Source: Pseudomonas chlororaphis subsp. chlororaphis (lineage in GTDB: Bacteria > Pseudomonadota > Gammaproteobacteria > Pseudomonadales > Pseudomonadaceae). Taken from it: a DNA stretch of 64,000 nucleotides. Under the pieces are notes generated by a model. It did not search any database and was not told where the DNA came from. It saw only the letters and a program-made list of their open reading frames with translations. Position numbers and translations under genes: made by a program. Below, in pieces: positions 21,397-30,296 of this stretch. The stretch lies in assembly GCF_003945765.1 (NCBI RefSeq), contig NZ_CP027712.1, forward strand, positions 5,332,001-5,396,000, read 5' to 3'. Numbering within the stretch: position 1 is the stretch's first letter; each line of letters starts with the position of its first letter.

Positions 21397-22388
21397 GCCG
21401 GGCGATCTGGCTGGCCATCGCCTTGTTGGCGGCGCTCCTGGTCCCGCTGCTGCTGGGCGGCGGCGAACTGTGGGGGCGGGTCCAGCGTTTTTCCCTGCCG
21501 TTGCTGCTGGGCATGCTGAGCATGATTCTGCTGTGCTGGGTCATCAATTCGCTGCGCCTGAGCCTGCTGCTGGGTCGACACCGCGGCCGGCTGGGACGCT
21601 GGAAGAGTCTCGCGGTAGTGATGTCCACCGAGTTCGCCATGTGCGCCACGCCCGGCGGCAGTGGCGGCCCCCTGACCTTGATGGCCCTGCTGGCGCGTAA
21701 CGGCGTGCGCCCGGCTCGCGGCAGCGCGGTGTTTGCCATGGATCAATTGAGCGACCTGCTGTTCTTCCTCTGCGCGCTGCTGGGGATCCTGTTCTACGCG
21801 CTGTTCCAGAACCTCAGCCAGCGCCTGGAATGGCTGCTGGCCCTCAGCAGCCTTTCGCTGTTCGGCGGGTTATGCATCTGCCTGGCGATAGCCCGCTACC
21901 ACCGTCGCCTGATCCTGCTCAGTGGCCATCTGCTTGCACCCTTCAAGATTCGCCCCGCGACCCGTCGGCGCCGGGCGCGCAAATGGCTGCATTTTCTCAA
22001 GGCCTTCGGCGATAGCCTGAAACTGCCCTGGCAGACCCTGACGGGGGTCTTTGCCCTGACCTGCATGCATTGGGCGCTGCGCTACAGCGTGCTGTACCTG
22101 GCGTTGCGCGGGCTGGGGGTGGACCTGCAATGGGCCTGGACCTTTCTGATCCAGATGCTCGCCCTGAGCGCAGGGCAATTCAGCTTGCTGCCCGGCGGCG
22201 CGGGAGCGGCGGAGCTGACATCGGCGGCGCTGCTGGCGCCCATGGTGGGAAAATCGACGGCGGCCGCGGCCATCCTGATCTGGCGGGCCGTCACCTACTA
22301 TTTCTATCTGCTGGCCGGCGGCCCGGTATTCCTGATGATGCTCGGGCGCCCCTTGCTGCGCACCCTGATGAAGCTCAAGCAGGCTTAG
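21393..22388 (+). CDS. Lysylphosphatidylglycerol synthase-like membrane protein (UPF0104)
   Basis: The protein has 331 residues with about eight hydrophobic helices. It matches the flippase-like membrane domain of MprF without the lysyl-transferase domain. Signature stretches are TEFAMCATPGGSGGPLT, FAMDQLSDLLFFL, and near the C-terminus SLLPGGAGAAELTSAALL. Such stand-alone domains are proposed to move or handle lipids or glycolipids. The start ATG overlaps the deacetylase stop (ATGA), so the protein probably works with the glycosyltransferase and deacetylase. The gene ends 14 bases inside a convergent small gene. Confidence 0.85.
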   Translation: MSRAIWLAIALLAALLVPLLLGGGELWGRVQRFSLPLLLGMLSMILLCWVINSLRLSLLLGRHRGRLGRWKSLAVVMSTEFAMCATPGGSGGPLTLMALLARNGVRPARGSAVFAMDQLSDLLFFLCALLGILFYALFQNLSQRLEWLLALSSLSLFGGLCICLAIARYHRRLILLSGHLLAPFKIRPATRRRRARKWLHFLKAFGDSLKLPWQTLTGVFALTCMHWALRYSVLYLALRGLGVDLQWAWTFLIQMLALSAGQFSLLPGGAGAAELTSAALLAPMVGKSTAAAAILIWRAVTYYFYLLAGGPVFLMMLGRPLLRTLMKLKQA

Positions 22389-22557
22389 GCGGCTCTGAAT
22401 CCGGGGCATCCTGCTGCAACTGCTGCCACAGCTCGGCGGCGCCGGGAAACTCGGTGCCGTCCTCGGCGCTCATGTCGTCCGGGTCGTAACGGCTCAGGCA
22501 GCCCTCGCCGAGGGTGGCGGGTGCCTTGAATGTGGCTTTGTCCAGTGGATCACTCAT
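22375..22557 (-). CDS. Small acidic hypothetical protein
   Basis: Sixty residues, rich in Asp, Glu and Pro: MSDPLDKATFKAPATLGEGC begins it and WQQLQQDAPDSEPPKP is near its end. A good ribosome site (GAGG, about 9 bases upstream of the ATG) supports translation. It follows purU by 78 bases on the same strand and overlaps the end of the convergent membrane-protein gene by 14 bases. There is no recognisable domain. Codon use is normal for the region. Confidence 0.65.
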   Translation of the reverse strand: MSDPLDKATFKAPATLGEGCLSRYDPDDMSAEDGTEFPGAAELWQQLQQDAPDSEPPKPA

Positions 22558-22635
22558 CGGTCGATCCTCATGAAAAATCGCCGGACCCGGAGCTTGGATG
22601 CCCGGGCCCGGCGGATTCGATCAGAGCGCTTTTAA

Positions 22636-23484
22636 TCAGAACACGACAGTCTTGTTGCCGTGCACCAGCACGCGGTCTTCCAGGTGGTAGCGCAGGCCGC
22701 GGGCCAGGACCATTTTCTCGACGTCACGACCGAAACGCACCATATCTTCGATGCTGTCGCTGTGGCTGACACGGACCACGTCCTGCTCGATGATCGGGCC
22801 GGCATCCAGCTCTTCGGTCACGTAGTGGCAGGTCGCGCCGATCAGCTTCACACCACGCAGGGAAGCCTGGTGATAAGGCTTGGCGCCGACGAACGACGGC
22901 AGGAAGCTGTGGTGAATGTTGATCACCTTGTGCGCGTATTCGCTGCACAGTTCCGGCGGCAGGATCTGCATGTAGCGCGCCAGCACCACCACTTCGGCGT
23001 CGTGCTGCTTGACCAGGCGCGAGACTTCGGCGAACGCCGGCTCCTTGTCCTGAGGGTTGACCGGCACATGGTAATAAGGAATGCCATGCCACTCGACCAT
23101 GCTGCGCAAGTCGTCGTGGTTGGAAATCACACAGGAGATCTCGCAGTCGAGTTCGTCGCTGTGCCAGCGGTGCAACAGGTCCGCCAGGCAGTGAGACTCA
23201 CGGCTGGCCATCAACACCACGCGCTTCTTCTGCGCGGTATCGGTGATGCGCCAGTCCATCGAGAACTCTTCGGCAATCGGCGCAAAGGCTTCACGAAAGG
23301 CTTCAAGGCCGAACGGCAAAGAGTCGGCACGTATTTCGTGACGCATGAAGAACCAGCCACTCAGGTCATCCGAGTGGTGACTGGCTTCGGTGATCCAGCC
23401 GTTGTGGGACGCCAGAAAGTTACTGACTTTGGCAACGATGCCAACGCGGTCCGGGCAGGAAATCACCAACCGAAAAGTGCGCAT
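22636..23484 (-). CDS. purU: Formyltetrahydrofolate deformylase
   Basis: The protein has 282 residues from the ATG at 23484. The N-terminal ACT domain (residues 1-75) starts MRTFRLVISCPDRVGIVAKV. The formyltransferase-fold domain follows, with VINIHHSFLPSFVGAKPYHQ holding the catalytic Asn/His region and CHYVTEELDAGPII the catalytic Asp. PurU hydrolyses 10-formyl-THF to formate and THF, balancing one-carbon pools and supplying formate to PurT. A start 12 codons upstream is open but lacks homology. It may be co-transcribed with the small downstream gene. Confidence 0.96.
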   Translation of the reverse strand: MRTFRLVISCPDRVGIVAKVSNFLASHNGWITEASHHSDDLSGWFFMRHEIRADSLPFGLEAFREAFAPIAEEFSMDWRITDTAQKKRVVLMASRESHCLADLLHRWHSDELDCEISCVISNHDDLRSMVEWHGIPYYHVPVNPQDKEPAFAEVSRLVKQHDAEVVVLARYMQILPPELCSEYAHKVINIHHSFLPSFVGAKPYHQASLRGVKLIGATCHYVTEELDAGPIIEQDVVRVSHSDSIEDMVRFGRDVEKMVLARGLRYHLEDRVLVHGNKTVVF

Positions 23485-23822
23485 GAGGGGGAAACTCCAG
23501 AACTTCGCAAAGGCCGCCATTCTAGCGATTGCGCGACAAAACTGCAGTATTCGTGATGTCGGAATCCGATTCCTCTGAGCAGCCTGTAGGGCTCATGCCC
23601 GATGCGAGAGGGAAATCAGTCACACTTGGAAATAGTCCTATAACTTTGTGGGAAATAGTCGTGCGGACTCGTTCACAATATTTAACTCATCAATCAGGAT
23701 CTTTGCTAAACACTCTAATCAAATTAAATAAAAGCCGGCTTTATTGTTTACTTGAGGAAACTGCCTGACTATTATTACGCCACTGTCACCTGCCACTCAG
23801 CACTCAACATAAGGCAATTCTC
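23485..23822. promoter_or_regulatory. AT-rich purU-mvaT divergent intergenic region
   Basis: These 338 bases contain no gene. From about 23620 to 23800 the sequence is much more AT-rich than its surroundings (taaataaaagccggctttattgtttactt type). This is the kind of DNA that MvaT/H-NS proteins bind, so autoregulation of mvaT is plausible. The mvaT ATG has an AAGG ribosome site. Confidence 0.55.
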
Positions 23823-24197
23823 ATGTCCCTGATCAACGAATACCGCGCCACAGAAGAAGCTATCAAAGAGCTGCAAGCCCGTTTGAAGAACCTGTCGCAA
23901 GACGACAAACTGCAAGCCGAGCTGGAATTCGAAGGCAAACTGCGCGCCCTGATGGGTGAATACTCCAAGTCCCTGCGCGACATCATCGCGCTGCTGGATC
24001 CGGACTCGAAAGTTAAGGCGCCACGTGTTGCCGCCAAAACTACCGGCACCAAGCGCGCACGCAAGGTCAAACAATACAAGAACCCGCACAACGGCGAAGT
24101 CATCGAAACCAAGGGCGGCAACCACAAAACCCTGAAAGAGTGGAAAGCCAAGTGGGGCGGCGACGTGGTCGAAGGCTGGGCAACCCTGCTGGGTTAA
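23823..24197 (+). CDS. mvaT: H-NS-like xenogeneic silencer MvaT
   Basis: The protein has 124 residues, the standard length. The N-terminal ~60 residues form the coiled-coil oligomerisation domain (MSLINEYRATEEAIKELQAR). A basic linker (TKRARKVKQYKNP) precedes the AT-hook-like DNA-binding domain with NPHNGEVIETKGGNHKTLKE and WKAKWGGDVVEGWA. MvaT proteins replace H-NS in Pseudomonas, silencing AT-rich horizontally acquired genes. Monocistronic, with its own terminator. Confidence 0.97.
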   Translation: MSLINEYRATEEAIKELQARLKNLSQDDKLQAELEFEGKLRALMGEYSKSLRDIIALLDPDSKVKAPRVAAKTTGTKRARKVKQYKNPHNGEVIETKGGNHKTLKEWKAKWGGDVVEGWATLLG

Positions 24198-24234
24198 GCC
24201 GTATACCCGTCACAGAGGGATTTGCGACCTTATG

Positions 24235-24266
24235 AAAAAACGCCAGCTTGCTGGCGTTTTTTTATT
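24235..24266. terminator. Terminator between mvaT and sbcB
   Basis: A 12-bp stem aaaaaacgccag/ctggcgtttttt with a 4-base loop and T run. The A run gives a second T tract on the minus strand, so it can serve both convergent genes. Confidence 0.9.
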
Positions 24267-24301
24267 TCCGGCAAATGCCCGGAATGTACTAAGCCGAACA
24301 A

Positions 24302-25732
24302 TCAAAGCCCGAAACGCAGGGCCAGCGACCGGCTGTAATCCTGCCATTCATCCAGCACCTGACGCTGAATCGTTGTAGCACTCACCCGTAGTTCGGCAGC
24401 CGCCTGATTGAAACTTTCCAGGGTATTGGGCGCTCCCCACTGCGGGTCGCACAGGCGCTGCTGACAGAATGACTTCCAGCGCTCTTGCTCCTCCCCGTTC
24501 AAGGTTTCAGGAAAGTTACGGGCGCGATAACGAAATAATAATTCAGGCAAACGTTCATCATCGAACGGCCATTGCTCTTGCCCTAAATGAAGCGGTTCGG
24601 CATTGCGCACTTGTTCGCATAAGCGTCGGTCGCGATCGCCGATAAAACCGTCGTACAACTGCTGCTCGGGATCGATGCTGGGGGCAAAATCCTCGCTGGC
24701 ATAAATTGCCGCAAGTTTATCCCGCCAAACTTCTTGTGCGTCACTTAGCCGCAGCGCCCGGGCCTTATATTCCGCCATGTCCAGTTGCAAACGCTGCTGG
24801 TCCTCGCCACGCAATACATTCAGCGGTGCGACGACCGGGCAGCGGTTGATATGGATCAGCTTCAACGGCACCGGCAACTCGCCTTCGGCCAGGTCTTCGC
24901 GGCGGGTATACAAACGCTGGCGCAGCGTCTCGGCGTCCAACTCGAGCAATCCCTGTGGGTCCAGGTGCAGGTCACAGACAATCAGGGCGTTGCGGTTGCG
25001 CGGATGCCAGGCCAGCGGCAGGACCACGCCGACATAACTGCGCGCCGCGGAAAAGCGTCCGGAAATATGCACCAGCGGTTGCAACAGACGAACCTGGTCC
25101 ATGACTTTCTGCTTGCTGCGCAACTGGAACAGCCATTCATACAACTTCGGCTGCTTGTCCCGAATCAGCCTGGCCAAGGCAATAGTGGCGCGCACATCGG
25201 ACAGCGCTTCGTGGGCATGTCCGTGATCGATGCCATTGGCGGCGGTCAGGCGCTCCAGCTTCAGGGTCACCCGCCCCTCCTCGTCCCGCGGCCAGACAAT
25301 CCCTTCCGGGCGCAAGGCATAGGCGGTGCGCACCACATCGATCAGGTCCCAGCGGCTGTTGCCGCCTTGCCACTCGCGGGCATAAGGGTCGAAGAAATTC
25401 CGGTACAGGCTGTAGCGGGTCATCTCGTCGTCGAAGCGCAGGGTGTTGTAGCCGGCGCCACAAGTGCCCGGTGCCGCCAGCTGGGCGTGCACCCGGGTCA
25501 TGAAATCGGCTTCGCTCAGCCCCTGTTCGGCCAGCCGGCCCGGGGTAATGCCGGTGATCATGCAGGCCGCTGGATGAGGCAGGATGTCGTCGCTGGGCTG
25601 ACAGTAAAGATTGACCGGCTCGCCGATCTCGTTGAGTTCGAAGTCGGTGCGGATCCCCGCCACCTGCAACGGCCGATCGCAGCGCGGGTTGATGCCGGTG
25701 GTTTCGTAGTCGTACCAGAAGATGGAAGTCAC
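24302..25732 (-). CDS. sbcB: Exodeoxyribonuclease I
   Basis: The protein has 476 residues from a GTG at 25732 (MTSIFWYDYETTGINP), matching the ~475 of E. coli ExoI. The DEDD active site is visible: Asp-x-Glu in WYDYETTG and the H-x4-D in HEALSDVRATIA. The SH3-like and C-terminal domains follow (HPRNRNALIVCDL, YKARALRLSDAQE). ExoI degrades single-stranded DNA 3' to 5' in repair and recombination. Upstream in-frame sequence to 25807 does not look coding. Confidence 0.95.
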   Translation of the reverse strand: MTSIFWYDYETTGINPRCDRPLQVAGIRTDFELNEIGEPVNLYCQPSDDILPHPAACMITGITPGRLAEQGLSEADFMTRVHAQLAAPGTCGAGYNTLRFDDEMTRYSLYRNFFDPYAREWQGGNSRWDLIDVVRTAYALRPEGIVWPRDEEGRVTLKLERLTAANGIDHGHAHEALSDVRATIALARLIRDKQPKLYEWLFQLRSKQKVMDQVRLLQPLVHISGRFSAARSYVGVVLPLAWHPRNRNALIVCDLHLDPQGLLELDAETLRQRLYTRREDLAEGELPVPLKLIHINRCPVVAPLNVLRGEDQQRLQLDMAEYKARALRLSDAQEVWRDKLAAIYASEDFAPSIDPEQQLYDGFIGDRDRRLCEQVRNAEPLHLGQEQWPFDDERLPELLFRYRARNFPETLNGEEQERWKSFCQQRLCDPQWGAPNTLESFNQAAAELRVSATTIQRQVLDEWQDYSRSLALRFGL

Positions 25733-25914
25733 GGGCTGTTCCTGAGCAAAAGACCGGCAAAGTCTAGGCGCTTGGCACCAGCCGCGGCCAGCCTTGTGAT
25801 GATTCAAGGGTAACGGCGCACGTCACGCGGCACAGTTAATGATGTCGTTCGCCCCTCCGACACTGCTAGCATCAGGCGGTCATCCATCGCCACCAGGCCA
25901 GCTTCAAGTTGCCT

Positions 25915-26637
25915 ATGCTCGAGACGACAGCACTGCCAGGGAAAGCATTGCCCCCGCCACTGGACACCCGCTACCAGGTCGAAACGCCAGAAGGCATCGA
26001 CCTGCCGCTGCGGCCGGCGGGGCTGATGTCGCGCGCCCTGGCCTTTGCCATCGACCTGGGCTTTCGTGGCCTGATCCTCGGCATGCTGTTTATTGTCCTG
26101 GGGTTTCTCGGCCAGCTCGGCATGGGGCTGGGCTCGATCCTGCTGTTTCTGGTCAGTTGGTGGTACATGGTGCTGTTCGAGGTGTTGAATCAGGGCTGCT
26201 CGCCAGGCAAGCAGCTGATGGGCCTGCGGGTCGTGCAGGACGATGGCACACCCATCGGCTGGGGCCCTTCCCTGACCCGCAACCTGCTGCGTTTTGTCGA
26301 CATGTTGCCGTTCGGTTATTGCCTCGGCGCCATCAGTTGCCTGCAGCACCCGACCTTCAAGCGCCTCGGCGACCTGGCGGCCGGCACCCTGGTGATCTAC
26401 CGCGAGCAGCCGGTGGTCCGCCCGACCTTGCCGGCAGTGCCCGCCAGAACCGCCGCCTTCGCCCTGAGCCTGACTGAGCAACGGGCCATCCTCAGCTACG
26501 CCGAACGCCAGGAACAACTGTCCGCGGATCGGGTCCAGGAGCTGGCCGCGCTACTCGCCGAGCCTCTGCATGTAACCCCCGCGCAGGCCCGTGACGAACT
26601 CAATGGCATCGCCCGCGGACTGCTGGGGCCGACATGA
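25915..26637 (+). CDS. RDD family membrane protein
   Basis: The protein has 240 residues from the ATG at 25915 (MLETTALPGKALPP). The RDD domain has the expected start PAGLMSRALAFAIDLGFRGL (Arg and Asp in the first helix), two to three membrane segments, SPGKQLMGLRVVQDDG, and a C-terminal cytoplasmic helix. RDD proteins are often linked to transport or to MoxR/SpoIIM operons. This is the first gene of a six-gene coupled operon; its stop overlaps the next start as ATGA. Confidence 0.87.
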   Translation: MLETTALPGKALPPPLDTRYQVETPEGIDLPLRPAGLMSRALAFAIDLGFRGLILGMLFIVLGFLGQLGMGLGSILLFLVSWWYMVLFEVLNQGCSPGKQLMGLRVVQDDGTPIGWGPSLTRNLLRFVDMLPFGYCLGAISCLQHPTFKRLGDLAAGTLVIYREQPVVRPTLPAVPARTAAFALSLTEQRAILSYAERQEQLSADRVQELAALLAEPLHVTPAQARDELNGIARGLLGPT

Positions 26638-27611
26638 AACAGAGCCTGTTCGAAAACCGTCATCAAGCCTTGTGGCAGCGCCTGCGCGAACAGCTCGAAC
26701 AACTGGAACGTGGCCAGGCGACGCCCGAGACCCATGCCCGTTTTCCCGAGGATTACCGCCGTTTGTGCCAACACCTGGCCCTGGCCCAGGAACGCGGCTA
26801 CAGCAGCTTCCTGGTCGACCCGTTGCAACAACTGGCGCTGCGCGGCCATCAGCAGCTCTATCGCCAACGCAGCCCGTTGAGCGCCCGGGTCCTGGGCTTT
26901 GTCCTGGCCGGTTTCCCGCAGCTGGTGCGCGAACAATGGCGCTTCGTCCTGGCGGCCAGCCTGGTGTTCTTTGGCAGCCTGCTGGGTGTCGGCCTGCTGG
27001 TGTACCTGGTGCCCGAACTGATCTACAGCGTGGTCAGCCCGCAACAGGTGGCCGAAATGCAACGCCTCTACGATCCAGATGCCAGTCGCCTGGGCCGCCT
27101 CGCCAACCGGGCCGCCGGCGAAGACTGGATGATGTTCGGCTACTACATCATGAACAACATCGGCATCGCTTTTCAGACCTTTGCCAGCGGCCTGCTGTTT
27201 GGCCTGGGGAGCCTGTTCTTCCTGTTCTTCAACGGCCTGACCATCGGCGCGGTGGCCGGGCACCTGACCCAGATCGGTTATGGCGCCACCTTCTGGTCGT
27301 TTGTCATCGGCCACAGTGCCTTCGAGCTCAGCGCCATCGCCCTGGCCGGCGCGGCGGGATTGAAAATGGGCTGGGCGCTGATAGCCCCCGGGCGCCTGCC
27401 CCGCGGCGAAGCCTTGCTGCTGGCCGCGCGCACCAGCGTGCGGTTGATCTGCGGGGTCATCCTGTTCCTGCTGATCGCTGCCTTTATCGAAGCCTATTGG
27501 TCCTCCCTGACCTGGCCCGCGGCCTGGATCAAATACCTGGTCGGCGGCATCTGCTGGCTGCTGGTCCTGGCCTACCTGATATTCGCTGGACGCCGCCATG
27601 CGCCTGAGTGA
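26634..27611 (+). CDS. SpoIIM-like (stage II sporulation protein M) membrane protein
   Basis: The protein has 325 residues. An N-terminal soluble helical region (residues 1-100, with LCQHLALAQERGYSSFLVDP) precedes about five membrane helices. The middle contains GYYIMNNIGIAFQTFASGLL, FNGLTIGAVAGHLTQIG and the conserved HSAFELSAIALAGAAGLKMG. In sporulating bacteria SpoIIM belongs to the DMP complex that drives engulfment by remodelling peptidoglycan. In Pseudomonas it is part of the MoxR operon and its role is unknown. It overlaps the next gene by 14 bases. Confidence 0.88.
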   Translation: MKQSLFENRHQALWQRLREQLEQLERGQATPETHARFPEDYRRLCQHLALAQERGYSSFLVDPLQQLALRGHQQLYRQRSPLSARVLGFVLAGFPQLVREQWRFVLAASLVFFGSLLGVGLLVYLVPELIYSVVSPQQVAEMQRLYDPDASRLGRLANRAAGEDWMMFGYYIMNNIGIAFQTFASGLLFGLGSLFFLFFNGLTIGAVAGHLTQIGYGATFWSFVIGHSAFELSAIALAGAAGLKMGWALIAPGRLPRGEALLLAARTSVRLICGVILFLLIAAFIEAYWSSLTWPAAWIKYLVGGICWLLVLAYLIFAGRRHAPE

Positions 27612-29136
27612 AGCCAGCGTGGTGATTCGCCCGCGCACGACCTGGGAAGCCATGGACCTGGGAGTACTGCTGAGCCAGCGCCACCGACGCCTGCTGATGA
27701 CCAGCTGGGCGCTGATCACCCTGCCGGTATTCGCCCTGCTCAGCCTGTTGCTCTGGGACTCGCCTACCCTCGCCCTGCTGCTGTTCTGGTGGCTCAAGCC
27801 GGCCTTCGAACGGCTGCCGCTGTACATCCTCGCCAAGGCCCTGTTCGGCGAAACCCCGACCTTGCGCCAGGCCCTGCACCAATGGCCCAGGCTACTCAAG
27901 CCGCAACTGCTGGCCAGCCTGACCTGGCGCCGCCTGAGCCTGAGCCGCAGTTTCATCATGCCCGTGGTGCAGCTCGAGGGCCTGAGTGGCGAGGCGCGCC
28001 AGCAACGGGTGCGGGTGCTGCAACAGCGCAATGCCGGGGCCGCGCACTGGCTGACCCTGATCGGCGTGCACCTGGAAGGCATCTTGTGGATCGGCCTGCT
28101 GGCGTTGTTCTATCTATTGCTGCCACAACAGATCGAGCTGGACTGGGACTGGCAGACGCTGATTGCCGCCGCCGAGCAGGATTGGCTCTGGCTCGAACAC
28201 CTGACCAACGCTTTTTACGCTCTGGTCCTGATTGTCTGGGAGCCGGTGTACGTCGCCTGCGGCTTCAGCCTCTACCTCAATCGCCGCACGCTGCTGGAGG
28301 CCTGGGATATCGAACTGGTGCTGCGCCGCCTGCGGCAGCGCTTGAGTGGCGCCGCCCTGCTGCTGGTCCTGGGCAGCCTGAGCCTGCTGCCCATGCCGCC
28401 AGAGGCCTGGGCCGCCGAGCCGGCCACTGGCCCTGACAGCCCGCGCCTGCTGGATCAGCCGCTGACCAGCCAGGCCGCGAAAGACAGCATCAGCCAGATC
28501 CTCGACCAGCCGCCCTTCAAGAACCCGCAGACCGTGACCCGTTACCGGTTCGACGAAGACAGCCCGAAAAGCGCTGAACAATCTGAGTTGCCAGGCTGGC
28601 TCAAGGCCCTGACCGACCTGCTGGATAGCAGTGCCTTTGGCGCCGCGGCCAAGGCCCTGGAGATCCTGCTCTGGGCCCTGCTGCTGGGAGCGCTGGCCTT
28701 GCTGGTGTGGCGTCATCGTGAATGGTTGCGGGCCTTTGTCGGCCGCCGAGCGCTGCCGGGCAAAGTCCCTGCGCGAGCCGCTCCGCACCAGCTGTTCGGC
28801 CTGGACCTCAACCCCGACACCTTGCCCGAGGATGTCGCTAGCGCTGCCGAGGCACTCTGGCCACAGCAGCCACGCGAAGCCCTCGGGCTGTTGTACCGCG
28901 CGCTGCTGAGCCGGCTCCTGCATGACTTCCGCCTGCCGCTGAAACCGGCGGACACCGAGGGCCAGGTCCTCGAGCAGATCAAGGCTTTGCAGTTGCCCCA
29001 GCTGCAGGCATTCAGCAACAGCCTGACCCAGCACTGGCAGAACCTGGCCTACGGTCATCGCCTGCCTCCCGCGCAATTGAAGCAGGAACTGTGCGATGGC
29101 TGGCGCACCCTGTTCGGCCCGGGAGCCCCACGATGA
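27598..29136 (+). CDS. DUF4129 domain membrane protein
   Basis: The protein has 512 residues. The N-terminal ~290 residues contain several membrane segments (for example SWALITLPVFALLSLLLW, IGLLALFYLLLP and GAALLLVLGSLSLLP). A periplasmic linker of ~80 residues precedes another helix (LEILLWALLLGALALLVW, ~350-367). The C-terminal cytoplasmic DUF4129 domain has LPEDVASAAEALWPQQPREA and LLYRALLSRLLHDF. DUF4129 is typically found next to MoxR ATPases and transglutaminase-like genes. Its function is unknown. The stop overlaps the next start (ATGA). Confidence 0.82.
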   Translation: MRLSEASVVIRPRTTWEAMDLGVLLSQRHRRLLMTSWALITLPVFALLSLLLWDSPTLALLLFWWLKPAFERLPLYILAKALFGETPTLRQALHQWPRLLKPQLLASLTWRRLSLSRSFIMPVVQLEGLSGEARQQRVRVLQQRNAGAAHWLTLIGVHLEGILWIGLLALFYLLLPQQIELDWDWQTLIAAAEQDWLWLEHLTNAFYALVLIVWEPVYVACGFSLYLNRRTLLEAWDIELVLRRLRQRLSGAALLLVLGSLSLLPMPPEAWAAEPATGPDSPRLLDQPLTSQAAKDSISQILDQPPFKNPQTVTRYRFDEDSPKSAEQSELPGWLKALTDLLDSSAFGAAAKALEILLWALLLGALALLVWRHREWLRAFVGRRALPGKVPARAAPHQLFGLDLNPDTLPEDVASAAEALWPQQPREALGLLYRALLSRLLHDFRLPLKPADTEGQVLEQIKALQLPQLQAFSNSLTQHWQNLAYGHRLPPAQLKQELCDGWRTLFGPGAPR

Positions 29137-30296
29137 ACCGGCGCCTGCTGCCGCTGCTCGCGCTACTGGTCGCTGGCCTGCTCGGCGGCTTGCTGCTGTA
29201 CCTCTACCTCAACGCCAGGCCCTACCAGGAAACCATCGATCACGGCCCCTCCCCGCAAGCCCGCGCCAACCCATACCTGGCGGCGGAAATGTTCCTGCGC
29301 CAGCGCGGCTTGCAGGTTCACCACGCCAACGGCCTGGAGGTGCTGCCGACCCTCAAGCCGCAGCAGAACAGCCTGTTGCTGCTGGGCGAGCGCTCGAACA
29401 TGACGCCGCAGCAGGTCGAGCAACTGCTGGACTGGGCCCGTGCCGGCGGGCGCCTGCTGTTCGTCGCCGAAGCACTGTGGAACAAAGAGGCCGGACGCAG
29501 TGGCGACCTGTTGCTCGATCGCCTGCACCTGCGCCAGTTTCTCAGCAAGGACCTCAAAGCCCCGCCGCCAGGCGCCGGCAAAGAGCCCTACCCGAAACTG
29601 ACCAAGCTCTACCTGGAAGACCAAGACGCGCCGGCCTACATCGGTTTCGACACCGACTTCCACCTGGAAGACCCGGACAACCTCGCCCAGTCCTGGGCCA
29701 ACAGCGCCCGGGCCACCCACATGATGCAACTGAGCTACGGCCAGGGTTCGGTGACCGTGCTCACCGACGCCGAGATCTGGAAGACGCCGTTGATTGCCAA
29801 GTACGACAACGCCTGGCTGCTCTGGTACCTGAGCGCCGACAGCGACGTCACCCTGCTGTTCGACACCGATCACGACAGCCTCTGGAGCCTGCTGCTGAAG
29901 TATTTCCCCCAGGCGTTGGTGGCCCTCGCCGCACTGCTCGGCCTGTGGCTGTGGCATGTCGGGGTTCGCCACGGACCGATGCAGGCCCCGATGCCCAGGG
30001 CCCGGCGCCAGTTGCGCGAGCACCTACAAGCCAGCGCCCACTTCCTGTTGCGCCACACCGGTCAGCAGGGGCTGCTGCATAGCCTGCAGCAGGACATCCT
30101 GCGCCGCGCCCAGCATCGTCATCCCGGTTTCGAACGACTCACCGCCACCGAACAAGGGCAGGTCCTGGCCCGCCTTACCCGGCAACCGGACAGCGTCATC
30201 AGCCAGGCCCTGGCGCCCCAGCCGGCACAACGCCTTTCCAGCGCCGACTTCAGCCGTCTGGTCACCCACCTGCAAACTCTCAGGAATGCCCTATGA
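29133..30296 (+). CDS. DUF4350 domain-containing protein
   Basis: The protein has 387 residues from the ATG at 29133, which overlaps the DUF4129 stop. An N-terminal anchor helix (LLPLLALLVAGLLGGLLLYL) is followed by an extracytoplasmic DUF4350 domain containing PSPQARANPYLAAEMFLRQR and GGRLLFVAEALWN. A second helix (ALVALAALLGLWLWHVGV, ~residues 256-273) leads to a cytoplasmic tail. The arrangement resembles the BatB/ABC-like partner of MoxR systems, though no vWA domain is seen. Function unknown. Stop overlaps the moxR start (ATGA). Confidence 0.82.
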   Translation: MNRRLLPLLALLVAGLLGGLLLYLYLNARPYQETIDHGPSPQARANPYLAAEMFLRQRGLQVHHANGLEVLPTLKPQQNSLLLLGERSNMTPQQVEQLLDWARAGGRLLFVAEALWNKEAGRSGDLLLDRLHLRQFLSKDLKAPPPGAGKEPYPKLTKLYLEDQDAPAYIGFDTDFHLEDPDNLAQSWANSARATHMMQLSYGQGSVTVLTDAEIWKTPLIAKYDNAWLLWYLSADSDVTLLFDTDHDSLWSLLLKYFPQALVALAALLGLWLWHVGVRHGPMQAPMPRARRQLREHLQASAHFLLRHTGQQGLLHSLQQDILRRAQHRHPGFERLTATEQGQVLARLTRQPDSVISQALAPQPAQRLSSADFSRLVTHLQTLRNAL

